From NCBI GenBank assembly GCA_001931905.2, contig MSJI02000819.1:1-64000 (forward strand): a DNA stretch of 64,000 bases, given 5' to 3'. This DNA comes from Cladosporium sp. IMV 00045 (lineage: Eukaryota > Ascomycota > Dothideomycetes > Cladosporiales > Cladosporiaceae). Positions within the stretch are counted from its first letter, which is position 1, and every line of letters starts with the position of its first letter. Shown in pieces: positions 10,540 to 20,474 of the stretch. The position numbers were made by a program, and so were the translations under genes. Under the pieces are notes generated by a model. It did no database searches and was not told the origin of the DNA. It saw nothing but the letters and a program-made list of their open reading frames with translations.

Positions 10540-11946
10540 ATGGCTTCTCGTCTCAATCCAGTATCCCCTGTCCATGCTGTTAAGCATCTACCACCTCGCC
10601 AGCTCACGCCGAGGCGGGGTCAGCCATTGGCAGGAGTCAACATCCGTTTCTCCCATCACACTTCGACTAGACACGCTACACCTACATTTTTAGTAAGCCG
10701 CCCGCCACAGAAACACACGTCAGTCAGCAGCCATGGTCTCCTTCGAAAATCTAGTCTCTGTCGGTCAGTCACACCTACTCCATTTCAGCAAACACGACAC
10801 AAATCAAAGATGACAGATTCCTCTCAACACCCTCTCGCTGGGCTCTGGAGACCCACGCACCTCGAGCGACTATGCTATGGACCGGATAGTGTCCAGAAGC
10901 ATCTCTTGGAATGCTTGCCGAAAGATACCAGCAAAGCCTTCATCATTACCGGCAACTCTCTGGCCGGCAAGACGGACTTGATCAAGCAAGTGGAAGAGCT
11001 TCTGGGAGACAAGCATGCGGGCACCTTCAGCAAGATTGGACAACACGCACCTGTTGAGCAGTTGGACGAAGCCACTGAGTTGGTCAAGAAGGATACCAGC
11101 ATTGACACTATCATCTCCATTGGTGGAGGCTCGCCAATCGATTCGGCCAAAGCCATTTCGTACCGTGTCAATGAGCAGACCGGCTCATTCCTCCACCACG
11201 TCACAATCCCGACTACTTTGAGTGCGGCCGAGTGCACCATCATTGCTGGTTATACCGACAAGTCTGGCCTCAAGACCGGTGTCGCTCACGCCAAATTGGC
11301 CCCTCAAGCAGTCATCTACGACTCCAAGTTCGCTCTGCACACCCCTCCGTGGCTCTGGATGAGCACCGGCATGCGTGCAATGGACCATGCCATGGAGTTG
11401 ATGTACTATCCCTCATCGACCGAGATGCCCTGCCGTATCATGGCCCTGAACGCCGCAGGCGATCTGTTCAAGTTCCTGCCTAAGTACAAGCAGAACCCTC
11501 AGGACGAGGACGCCATTACCAGACTCCAGCTCGCTTCTTTTGCTTCCTTGGGCTTCCTCGGCCTCAACTTGAAGGGTGGTCTTGGTCTAAGCCACGTTCT
11601 GGGCTATGCTCTTGGTTCTCCGTACCAGATTCCTCACGGTATCACGTCCTGCATGACTCTGGGCCATGTGGTCAAGCTGAAGGCGCAGAATTCGGCCGAG
11701 GATGCTGAATCGATTAGTAGAATGGCTCCTTTCATTGGGTTGACGAAGTCGGGCGATGATAAGAAGGATGCGATTGCCGTTAGTGACGCGATCCTGAAGT
11801 TGGTGGAGTCTCTTGGTTTGAAGACTACTTTGACCGAGAAGGGAGTTGGCAAGGATCAAATCCATACGGTTACGAAGACAGCTACGGGCAAGGAGAGCGG
11901 CGAGCTCTATGATCAGGTGAAGGAACTGGTGGAGAACTTGTACTAG
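10540..11946 (+). CDS. Iron-type alcohol dehydrogenase / maleylacetate reductase-fold protein
   Basis: NAD(P)-dependent dehydrogenase of the iron-ADH/dehydroquinate synthase-like fold, single exon, 468 aa. The nucleotide-binding GGGSPIDSAKA motif and IPTTLSAAE follow family order, then the metal/active-site region GMRAMDHAMEL (D282, H283) and SHVLGYALG...IPHG (H352, Y356, H366). The first 90 residues contain no Asp or Glu but many Arg, Ser and His, as in a mitochondrial presequence. The Met at 10810 (residue 91, MTDSSQHPLAG) is where the conserved domain begins and could be a second, cytosolic start. Two canonical metal-ligand positions appear substituted (see findings), so metal use and substrate are uncertain. 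Maleylacetate reductase-like activity is possible but not shown by the sequence. Confidence 0.85.
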   Translation: MASRLNPVSPVHAVKHLPPRQLTPRRGQPLAGVNIRFSHHTSTRHATPTFLVSRPPQKHTSVSSHGLLRKSSLCRSVTPTPFQQTRHKSKMTDSSQHPLAGLWRPTHLERLCYGPDSVQKHLLECLPKDTSKAFIITGNSLAGKTDLIKQVEELLGDKHAGTFSKIGQHAPVEQLDEATELVKKDTSIDTIISIGGGSPIDSAKAISYRVNEQTGSFLHHVTIPTTLSAAECTIIAGYTDKSGLKTGVAHAKLAPQAVIYDSKFALHTPPWLWMSTGMRAMDHAMELMYYPSSTEMPCRIMALNAAGDLFKFLPKYKQNPQDEDAITRLQLASFASLGFLGLNLKGGLGLSHVLGYALGSPYQIPHGITSCMTLGHVVKLKAQNSAEDAESISRMAPFIGLTKSGDDKKDAIAVSDAILKLVESLGLKTTLTEKGVGKDQIHTVTKTATGKESGELYDQVKELVENLY

Positions 11947-12292
11947 ATAGCTTTTGCATGATTCCATGCGAACCGCGGTATTTGGGTACGGAGAGCTGTC
12001 TGCCATGCATGCGGATGCTGTAAGCGCCGGTGGCTTAGGCAGGCAGTCGCTTAAGCGAGGAGCTGCAGTACTTTATCAGTATCAGATTTTTCTTGCTTTC
12101 GATCAGCTGACGGCGGGCAGAGAAGAGGTAGGTCACACACGTTTCGGGCGTCAGACGGCCTCTACACAGCCTTGTTGCTTTCACAAACCCAGCCAAGGTC
12201 CCCCTTCTTCCATCCACACACTGCAATACTTCGGGAGCGCAAGACCTCCTCCTGACATCTCCATACGACCGACATGCGCATAGGCAGGTGCG
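11947..12292. other. Intergenic, no gene seen
   Basis: About 345 bases between the dehydrogenase stop and the ankyrin-gene start, presumably 3' UTR and promoter. Confidence 0.5.
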
Positions 12293-13172
12293 ATGTCGTA
12301 CTACAACGGCCAGAGCGCTGGAGGGGATTCTAGGCAGCACAACGGCAATGTCTGTGGGTGACTCCCTATCCTCGCGCAACTGTCGTAGTCACCTATAACT
12401 AATCTTAGATAACACGACCAACTACCACGAACCTCATCAGCAGCCCCAGTGGTTCTCCCGACAAGAACGCGAGCAGCAAAACGAGAGCCTTGTCAAAGCC
12501 GCTGCAGAAGGACAGCTTCAACGAGTCCAATACTTGCTCAGAGCCGGGGCAAACGTTGATTATGTCGATTTGGAAGGCTACACAGCTTTGACACGGGCAG
12601 CGAGATATCAGCGCAACGCTGTCGTCGATGCATTAAAATCTGGAGGCGCGGACGTCAATGCCATTGCCTTGACACCCTTGACGACGAGTCGAGCACTTGG
12701 CATCGCTGTTGATAAAGACAATAAGGATATCGTAGAAGTCCTCATTAGAGCTGGCGCCGACGTCAATGGCGAGTCTTCATCTAGCTACCTACAGGATGCT
12801 ATTCACATGAAGCACTACGGCATGGCAGAAATACTCCTTGCAGCTGGTGCTGATGTGGAGAAAAGGTCCATGGGCGGCTTCACTGCCTTACATCGGGCTT
12901 AACTCGCATTGGACGAGCATGCCGTTGAGTTGCTCATCGCGGCCGGCGCCAATCCAAACTCCGTAGATAAAAATGGTTCGACGCCGTTACATTTCGTCGC
13001 CTCGGGCTTTAACAAAGAGGGGATCGCACGAATGCTTATTCGCGCTGGTACAAGATTGGACATCCAAAACAACTGTGGCGAAACTGCTGCGGATCTTGCG
13101 ATGAAATACAACCTGACGAGCATGGTGAAGATATTGGACGTCGAGCAATGGCCGCAACCTCTGAGCAAATGA
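12293..13172 (+). pseudogene. Ankyrin-repeat gene interrupted by an in-frame TAA
   Basis: Two exons: 12293-12353 and 12409-13172, with a 55-nt intron (GTGGGT donor, TCTTAG acceptor, CTAAC nearby; phase 1). The product would be about 274 codons: a short Gln/His-rich N terminus, then about six ankyrin repeats (e.g. AAAEGQLQRVQYLLRAGANV, GFTALHRA, GSTPLHFVASG, GETAADLAMKYN). A TAA at 12900-12902 (codon 185) falls inside a repeat, directly after TALHRA. The same frame continues without a gap into LALDEHAVELLIAAGANPN and two more repeats, so only one base need differ for an intact gene. No canonical intron removes the stop. It is either a young nonsense allele, a base error or a site of readthrough. 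Partner and function are unknown; ankyrin repeats mediate protein binding. Confidence 0.65.
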
Positions 13173-13966
13173 ATTTAGCATTGTCAACATGCATGAGAGA
13201 GAGATTCAAACCCGGTTCACGATTGCTAAGACAAGCGGTGTTGTGCAGGGCCTGTTCAACGGTGGCGGGGATGATGAAGCATTTCCTTAATTACCGGGTC
13301 ACTAATGTTGGGCATCTTTCGTTTTTGCCATTTGACTACCTACGGCGTCGGTTCGGTGGTTTGGATTCCTAGGCATATGCTTTGATATTTGCTCTTTCAA
13401 TTAGGCAATTCCTACGTTGAGGAATATGTTGCTAATTAAAGGCAAAGAAACCGCTTTCTTCAAAAGCCAACGCGCTATGACATTCCCATGACTTGTGGAT
13501 AATAGGTATTGATAGGAAAGTCATGACCTATGATGGTTCAGCATGTCGTGCTCTGTGCTGTTTAAAGAGTCAGGAGCGTCGTAGTGGCGGCGAAGTGTAG
13601 AAGTGCTTGTATAGATTTCACAACAAGGTCTTGCTCACTCACGGTCACATCACTGCGATGACAATGAAGCATCAGCGTCTGGGTCGTGCCAGCGATCTGT
13701 GCTTGTTTGGGAGCTATCTCCGAAGGGTCGAGTTCCCTACCTACTGTAGCGGCCAAAAACTGCATGACCAGTCGCTTCGTCCGCATTGGGCAATAGCGAC
13801 AGATTGCGAGGTATCGCGGCCCACGAATTAGGCAATGTTCAACATGCAGGGTTAAACCTGCATGATGTGCATCCGAGACATGTTTAACCGTCACTTAATT
13901 ATTGGCACTTCCACATGAATCTGCCGACTCTGGAAGGCCGTTTCGAATGAAAATATCAACTCAATC
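13173..13966. other. Intergenic, no gene seen
   Basis: About 800 bases between the ankyrin gene and the 2-hydroxyacid dehydrogenase. Somewhat A+T-richer than neighbouring genes. No gene, tRNA or repeat is supported. Confidence 0.5.
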
Positions 13967-15075
13967 ATGGGTTCGATTCCAAGATCAACAATTTTGCACC
14001 TCGGTGATCCTATCAAACATAACCATGAGCTCTACAAACAAATTTCGTCTGAATTTGATATAATTCGACCTCCACTTGAAGAGCTCCAGAGGGAGCGATT
14101 CAAGGATGCCCTGAAGCAAAGGAAATGGGGCGACTTCCACGCCATAATGAGACCTTTCTGGAACACAGGTGGTGAGATGGGCCAGTGGAATAGAGAACTG
14201 ATCTCACTGTTGCCGTCGTCTGTCAAGGTCTTCGCCAGTGCTGGTGCAGGTTACAATTGGGCAGATGTTGACGTATTGGCAGAATACGGTACGCTCATCA
14301 ATCGTTCCGTCGTCCAGAGGTAGTAAATCAGAAAGTCACTGACACTTGACCAGGCATACTCTACTGCAATGGAGCAGCTGCCTCATCAGAGGCTGTTGCG
14401 GATATGGCAATTTACCACATCATCTCTGTGTTCCGAAACATGGTCTGGACTCAGCTCGCTGCCAGATCTGGCGATCCAGAGCAATTCATCGATGCCCACA
14501 AGTATGCAACAATGACTGCGCACAACCCTCGAGGCCAAAAGCTGGGAATCGTTGGCCTTGGAAACATTGGCTACGCGATCGCTCAGAAAGCGTTCGTCGC
14601 TTTCGGGATGGAGATACATTACCGAGACCTGTATCGGAAGAGTCAGAAAGTCGAAAAGGCAATCGGCGCCACTTTCCACGAATCTTTGGATGAGATGCTT
14701 AGTATTGCAGATTGCGTAGTGCTTGCAGCACCTTTCTCTGGCAAGATCTTGATCGATTCGGAGAGATTGAAGAAGTTCAAGAAAGGCAGTCGTCTTGTGA
14801 ACATTGCCCGTGGCGGCTTGGTTGATGAGGACGCTTTGGTTTCTGCTCTTGAGTCTGGACACATCTTCTCCGCGGGCTTGGATGTGCACTCAAATGAGCC
14901 GCAGGTTCACCCAGAGTTAGTGAAGAACAGACAAGTGAACCTCACCTGTCACAATGCTGGTGGTGCTATAGAAACCAACTACGGGTTTGAGAGGCTTGCT
15001 ATGGAGAATATGCAGGCAGTCTTGAGGGGAGAAGGACCGTTGACTGCTGTCAATGGACACCTGATCCCCGAGTGA
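13967..15075 (+). CDS. D-isomer-specific 2-hydroxyacid dehydrogenase (GRHPR-like)
   Basis: NAD(P)H-dependent reductase of 2-oxo acids (glyoxylate/hydroxypyruvate reductase type). Exons 13967-14288 and 14354-15075 with a 65-nt intron (GTACGC, ACCAG; phase 1) encode 347 aa. Joining restores the family block AEYGILYCNGAAASSEAVADMA. The Rossmann motif is GLGNIG from G175. The catalytic triad has the expected spacing: R260 (NIARGGL), E289 (HSNEP) and H307 (CHNAGG). No targeting peptide is evident, so probably cytosolic. The exact 2-oxo acid cannot be read from sequence. It is the first gene of a four-gene set with a Zn2Cys6 factor, an aldolase and a permease, which suggests it reduces a product of the aldolase. 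Confidence 0.92.
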
Positions 15076-15375
15076 TAGTCCTGAAGTTGAAAAGAACGAA
15101 TAACTTACTCAATTATTTCTTTTCGCAACAATTTATTCTATACATGTGTTCTCTCGGCGTGTCTTTCGTCCGGTTTTCATACCAAGCCTACACCAAGGTG
15201 CGGGGCCAACGTTGTTTGCCGTGCCTGCGCCGAACTCATCATTGATGGATTGCAGTATCGACCGGGCTCTAACTTGTTCGGTGGCATGTCACGCGCTGAC
15301 TTTCGTTGTGATAGCTTGTCTCTTATCGACCTGTTGCTCTCTGCCGCAAGATGTACAAAAGTCTAATCAATCAGG

Positions 15376-17302
15376 ATGTTTACAACGTGGAATCAACATG
15401 AGCCGACTAGAGCCATTGCGAGGAAGCCACCTAGGACAAGAGACGCATGTTCGACTTGCAAGTAGGTATGCCTCCTCTGCTCATCACGTCCACATGGGCT
15501 GAATCTCTTCGACACTTTCACAGACGTCGCAAAGTCCGTTGCGATGAGCAGAGGCCTCTCTGTGGCCACTGTCGACGTCTTCGTTTGGACTGTCGATGGG
15601 ATCATGGTCGACATGTGAGGGCTCTCTCAGCTGCGCATAGTCAGGATTCAGCCATAGCTACAGCGGACCATTTGCGCGAAGACGATGACGAACGCTTGCA
15701 GGAAGGGGAAGAGCCTGGGATCACGTCGCAAGTCTCAATCGTCGACCACGCTGCTACGGATTTGGACCTCAATAAGGTGTTTGACTATGCGTCCTTCATG
15801 TGGATGGATCAGGGCTTCGATACTTCTATGACAGCGGTGTCGCTACAAAACGGCGTGGCCCATCCTCCCACAGGAAGAACTGAAGACAGCGCGACTGAAC
15901 TCGCAGAGTTGATGGCATGGCCTTCGCCATCAGAGTTGCCATTGAGTGAAACAGAATTACTGGATTGGTTCGCAAGGTCCAATGCACCACCTATCCTGGC
16001 GACCGTCGAGACTAGTCTAAGATGGTCGACCATGCGAAGCCTTCTTTCTTCGATGGCATCTGCGTCAGCCATGGTGCGGCATTCTGTGCTGGCATTGTCA
16101 TCGCTACATCAAGCGGATCGTGGCAAGCATAACACACAGCATCGACCATACTACGACAAGTCTAGGAACGCCCTCAATGAAATACTGAGACCCGGGCGAT
16201 TGACTTCAGAGAACGATGACGCCGCCAAAGTGGCTAACTCATTAGCTGTGCTGTTCATAATGACTTACATTGATGTATGAGTACTCTTTGTCAATAAAGT
16301 GCTCTGCTGATGATGCGACAGCTTGTCACTGATCGATCGAATTTAGCACAGTTGAACCTCAAGGACGCCTACGACCTCGTGAAAGGCTTGGAATACGAAA
16401 CTATGAGCTGCGCAGGTAATGAACAAAAATTGTTTTACATTATACTCAGAGACTCTTTCGCTAATACTAAATCAGAAAAGAGAATGGTCTCATGGCTGAG
16501 GTTGCTCGATGGAAGGGCCGTTAGCGCCGGTGGCGATGGTCTCTTCCTGACGGATGATAGAATCAATTTCCACGCAATAGAGCTGGCTTCACCACTAGAC
16601 CATAATGAACTTGCAGTGCACGATGAGGATAACGTTCGAGATGCACTGCTTGATGCATTGTTAGAACCTGGCTTTTCCTTCTTCCACAAAGTTCAATCCT
16701 TCATGGGCAGGATCTCACTGATCGATCCATGGCATAGAAGCCGCGGGACTGTTGAGGACGAAACCCAGGTGATGAACATCGCTTCAAAAATCAACAAAGA
16801 TATTGTTCGATTGTATCGTTCAAGGCCGCCGCTCATGGATCTAGCAGCCGAGGGGAAATTACGAGAACCACACCTCCCTGCGCACCTGGCGATGAAGGTT
16901 ACGCGGACCATGCGTACTTATCTGGCCAATTACCACGCCTCATTCGTCCATCTTCACAGGGTGGCTTACAAACATCTGCCACGAACGGAAACTATGGAGA
17001 AGGCAATCACTATGATCAAGCACGTCGCTCGAAAGATGTGCGAAGACCAAAGTGGAGAGAAACAGTCATTGCCGGTCAACATGCTTTGGCCTCTACTCAT
17101 GTGGGGCTGCGAAGAGGAGTCTTTGGAAGAACGCATCTGGATCACAACCAGCATAAGAGAAATGGGAAATACCGCTACCAATGCAGGAATTACGGCCGAT
17201 GTCCTTGAAGAAGTACAGCGACGCCAGGACAAGTCATTTCAACGGGTGGATGTTCGCTCGGTCATGCAGGATGTTTTTCACACCAGCTTTGCCATTGTCT
17301 GA
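15376..17302 (+). CDS. Zn2Cys6 fungal transcription factor
   Basis: Sequence-specific nuclear regulator. Proposed exons: 15376-15461, 15524-16274, 16322-16415 and 16476-17302 (585 aa). The first intron (62 nt) splits the zinc cluster; joining gives CSTCKRRKVRCDEQRPLCGHC..LDC with all six cysteines in order. The start at 15376 (MFTTWNQHEP) is preceded by an in-frame TAA at 15364. Intron 2 (47 nt, GTATGA to GACAG) removes a stop. The third (60 nt, GTAATG, GCTAATAC, ATCAG) is a multiple of three with no stop, so retention would add 20 residues; I consider it a real intron. The middle region matches the fungal_trans-type homology domain only loosely. It ends 61 bases from the convergent aldolase and lies beside the dehydrogenase, so it is the likely local regulator (inference). 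Confidence 0.85.
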
Positions 17303-17363
17303 ATGGATCTCTGTCTACACGATTCAACAACATAATCATATCAGCAATTCCTGAGATTTTAGC

Positions 17364-18417
17364 TTATAGACTCTGTTCAATGCTCGCAAGAGGTTTAATC
17401 AACGAGTCAATCCAGGCCTGCTTCGCCTTGTCATCAAATGCTGGGTATGGACGTCGGCAAGCTGAGCTGGTCTGGGGATAAAGCAAGTGCTTAGCCACCA
17501 CCCACTTCGTGCCATTGATACCCCCTTTGGCGAAGCCCCATTCAACTGTTGCGAGCTGCAGTTGCAAAGCTTCGGCCGCTTCTCTCTTTCCCTGCACGAA
17601 GAGATTGGAAAGCTCTACGCAGGTTTTTGGGTACAGGTTCGCAAGGCCCGTGATGCAGCCTTGACCGCCTGCCGATAGACCAGGCACAAGCCCTATTCAC
17701 TGTCAATATAGCATACTTCTGGAAAATGTATGGAAGCTCTCACAATCCGACTGCCCAGCCAACGCTGCGAAGCTCTCTGGCGGGAATATCGCAGCAACAC
17801 GAGCGACCTTGGCAATGCCACCACACGTGAGCTTCACCGCGACGATATTTGGATGCTTCCCAAGAGTCTCGAGCATTTCTGAGTTAACATCAAGACCTGC
17901 GACGACCCCAGGAAAATTGTAGATAACGAGCGGCAACGGACTAGCGCCAGCCACCTCTTGGAAGAAGGCCACAATTGCGTCTTGGGTCATGGCGAAGTGA
18001 AAATAGCTAGGAACCAGCACGAGGGCATAGTCGGCGCCAGCTCCATGCATAGCCGCGGTGTCATCGATAACATCTCGTGTGCATCCACCAGTACAGCCCA
18101 CCGTCAGGGGCAGCTGAGGGCATCCTTTGCTTATTGCTGTACTCCGAAGTACACGAACGAGATCGGCCTTCTCTTCGCTCTTCAATGCAGCTGCTTCCCC
18201 ATTGGTTCCTGCAATGACGACTGGAAGTTTGCGTTAGAAATCACAGTCGCTGGTTGATCACGTCTGACTCACTTCCATGCACACCACCATCGATGAGGAA
18301 CTCAAAGTGTCTTTTCTGAACGTCCCAATCGATGTCTTGCCTGTGATCATCTTTGAACCAAGTTAAAGACGGGACGTGTACTCCGGGGGTATAAGGTTTT
18401 GTAGGCTGGATGGTCAT
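17364..18417 (-). CDS. Dihydrodipicolinate synthase-family aldolase (4-hydroxy-2-oxoglutarate / 2-keto-3-deoxy acid aldolase-like)
   Basis: Class I (Schiff-base) aldolase of the DapA/NAL family, which usually splits a 2-oxo acid to pyruvate plus an aldehyde (or glyoxylate). Exons, minus strand: 18417-18273, 18220-17744 and 17692-17364 (316 aa), with introns of 52 nt (GTGAGT..CCAG) and 51 nt (GTGAGA..TAG). Joining gives the GIVIAGTNGEAAAL phosphate/carboxylate-binding loop. The Schiff-base lysine is K178 in VAVKLTCGG and the catalytic tyrosine is Y149 in LVIYNFPG. The C terminus (SDWLVPGLSAGG, ITGLANLYP) fits the fungal 4-hydroxy-2-oxoglutarate aldolase-like branch rather than lysine-pathway DapA, which fungi lack. 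It is divergent from an MFS permease and convergent with a Zn2Cys6 factor; together these suggest carboxylate or sugar-acid catabolism. Confidence 0.9.
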
Positions 18418-18880
18418 AGCTATTTTTTAGATCGCGTTTAGAGCTAGAATGCAGATTTAATGAGGTGAGGGGGGTTTTTGCTAAAGTGTGAGATGTCAGT
18501 ATTTGTAACCTCGCGTTGCCATCGGTAAGTGTCTTTCAATGTAAATGACTCGTGAACATCCCATTCACGGAATACAAATGGCTAGCTACCTTTCGGCATG
18601 AAGACAACTCGGCCAACTGAAACCACAGAGAGCGTCGCAACTTCCAGATTCGGCGTTTGCGACGGTTGACGGCCACCAATCGCGTTCTGTGCCGCATGCA
18701 GTAGATAACATGACTTACCCTCCAATGTGGGACCATGCAACTAGTGCAGTCTACCCCATGGGCAAAGATCGTTAAGCTTTGACTCGAGAGATTCCTAGAG
18801 TCCATATAAAACAGCAAGTATGCCATGTTCGACATGTAGTCTGCTGATCTATTCATTTGCAACGAAGGTTGATCTCCAAC
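18418..18880. promoter_or_regulatory. Shared promoter between aldolase and MFS permease
   Basis: 463 bases separate the two divergent starts. Three CGG triplets in the same orientation occur at 18651, 18663 and 18670 (spacings 12 and 7). CGG is the usual half-site of Zn2Cys6 factors (family knowledge), and one such factor lies 1.6 kb away. That they are operators is inference. Confidence 0.45.
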
Positions 18881-20474
18881 ATGTTGAACCCAGCACCGGA
18901 CGACAAAGGCACGGATGTCAAGACAGTCGAGGACCTCGATATCGAGATCGATATTGGTGAGGCCGATCGGAAGCAGCTGGAGAAGAAGCTCCTTCGCAAA
19001 ATCGATCTTCGACTCATGCCCTTGATGATGGTGATTTACGTCCTCAACTATCTGGACAGAAACAACATAGCCGTGGCACGGTTCGTTCAAACCACACCTC
19101 TGGTCACACAACTTCGCTGACAAACTGTCTCCTTAGGCTCGGAACTCTCGAGGAGGACATCGGCCTTCAAGGGAGCCAGTACAACACCATGATTAGCATC
19201 TTCTTTGTTGGATACATCCTTACACAAATTCCCACAAACATGATCCTGGACAAGGTCAAGCCTTCGCTATTCCTACCTATCGTGATGTCCGCCTGGGGTG
19301 TCGTCAGCACTTGTACTGGTGCAGTACACAACTACGAGGGACTCATCGCATTGCGCTTCCTTCTTGGGTTTGTGGAAGCTCCCTTCTTTCCAGCAGCACT
19401 GTTCTTGCTCTCGTCGTGGTATACGAAGAAAGAATTGGCAGCGCGCATCTCAATCCTCTTTGCCGCAGGGCAGATGGCTGGTGCCTTTGGAGGCTTGCTA
19501 GGAAGTGCCATTATGTCAGGAATGGGTGGTGCGGCTGGCTTGCCAGCTTGGCGTTGGTTGTTCCTGATTGAGGGTGTCATTGTCTTTCCTGTTGCCCTCG
19601 CGGCGATGTTTGTACTTCCAAACTACCCTGAGGTAAGCCTATGCTTGAAGGGGGCACGTTGCTGTTGCTTTGTTTTTGGGCGTATGCTGATCGAAGCGAT
19701 TAGACGACCAAATGGCTGTCTCCAACCGAGCGAACTCTTGCTATCCTTCGTATCGCCGAAGAGGCAAATGAAGAAGACAAACACGCCTCTGTCGGCGCTT
19801 TCACCGGATTCAAACTTGCGGTGACGGACCCGATCCTGTATATCGTGTGGTTCATGCAGCTTGGGCTCAATACCGCCGCGTCTTTTACAAACTTCTTCCC
19901 AACCATCGTCGCGACTCTCGGATACGAGCAAACCACGACTTTGCTTCTGTCTGCACCACCATATGTTTTTGCTGCCATACTAGGAATCACGAACTCATGG
20001 CACTCGGACAAGACCAATGAACGCTGGTTGCACGTCGTTTGGCCACAGATATTCTGTTCCGTCGGTTTTATCATCTCAGCAACGACCATACAGGTTGCCG
20101 CGAGATATATTGCTACGTTCATGATGATGAGCGTCTACGGGTCGTTTGGCTGCATTCTGTCTTGGGTGTCAACTACACTGCCCCGGCCATCAGCGAAGCG
20201 GGCGGTTGCGTATGCTGTCGTCAACGCAGGCTCTAACTTGGCGTCGATATATGCCAGCTATTTCTACCCTGCCACACAAGGCCCGCAGTACTGGCAAGCC
20301 AACATTGCCAATGTCGCTTTCTCGGGAATGTGCATCTTACTTTCGACATTGCTGCACTTCATACTTCGAAGCAGGAACAAGAAGCTTGATCAAGCTGCAC
20401 TGAGCAGTGTCGACACCTCAGTCGCAGTAGCATCTGGATACCAGGTGCACGCAGACTATCGATACACGCTTTAG
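18881..20474 (+). CDS. MFS permease, Dal5/allantoate (anion:cation symporter) family
   Basis: Plasma-membrane proton symporter for an organic anion (family role). Exons 18881-19080, 19137-19632 and 19704-20474 (488 aa). Introns are 56 nt (GTTCGT..CTTAG, GCTGAC branch) and 71 nt (GTAAGC..ATTAG). A long acidic N-terminal tail leads to helix 1 ending in LNYLDRNNIAVAR, typical of this family, and the exon joins preserve NNIAVARLGTLEEDIGL and LPNYPETTKWLSPTER. About twelve hydrophobic segments can be followed, including the RFLLGFVEAPFFPAALFLLS helix. The Met at 18881 is the first ATG; the frame upstream has none. It shares a 463-base promoter with the aldolase, so it probably imports the pathway substrate, which I cannot name. 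Confidence 0.92.

Noticed and set aside
13966..13980. tRNA B-box-like GGTTCGATTCC
   Set aside because: It lies in the first codons of the 2-hydroxyacid dehydrogenase; the flanks do not form a T stem and no A box is upstream.
18536..19123. 195-codon minus-strand frame over the MFS start
   Set aside because: Overlaps the shared promoter and the first MFS exon; no protein-like features.
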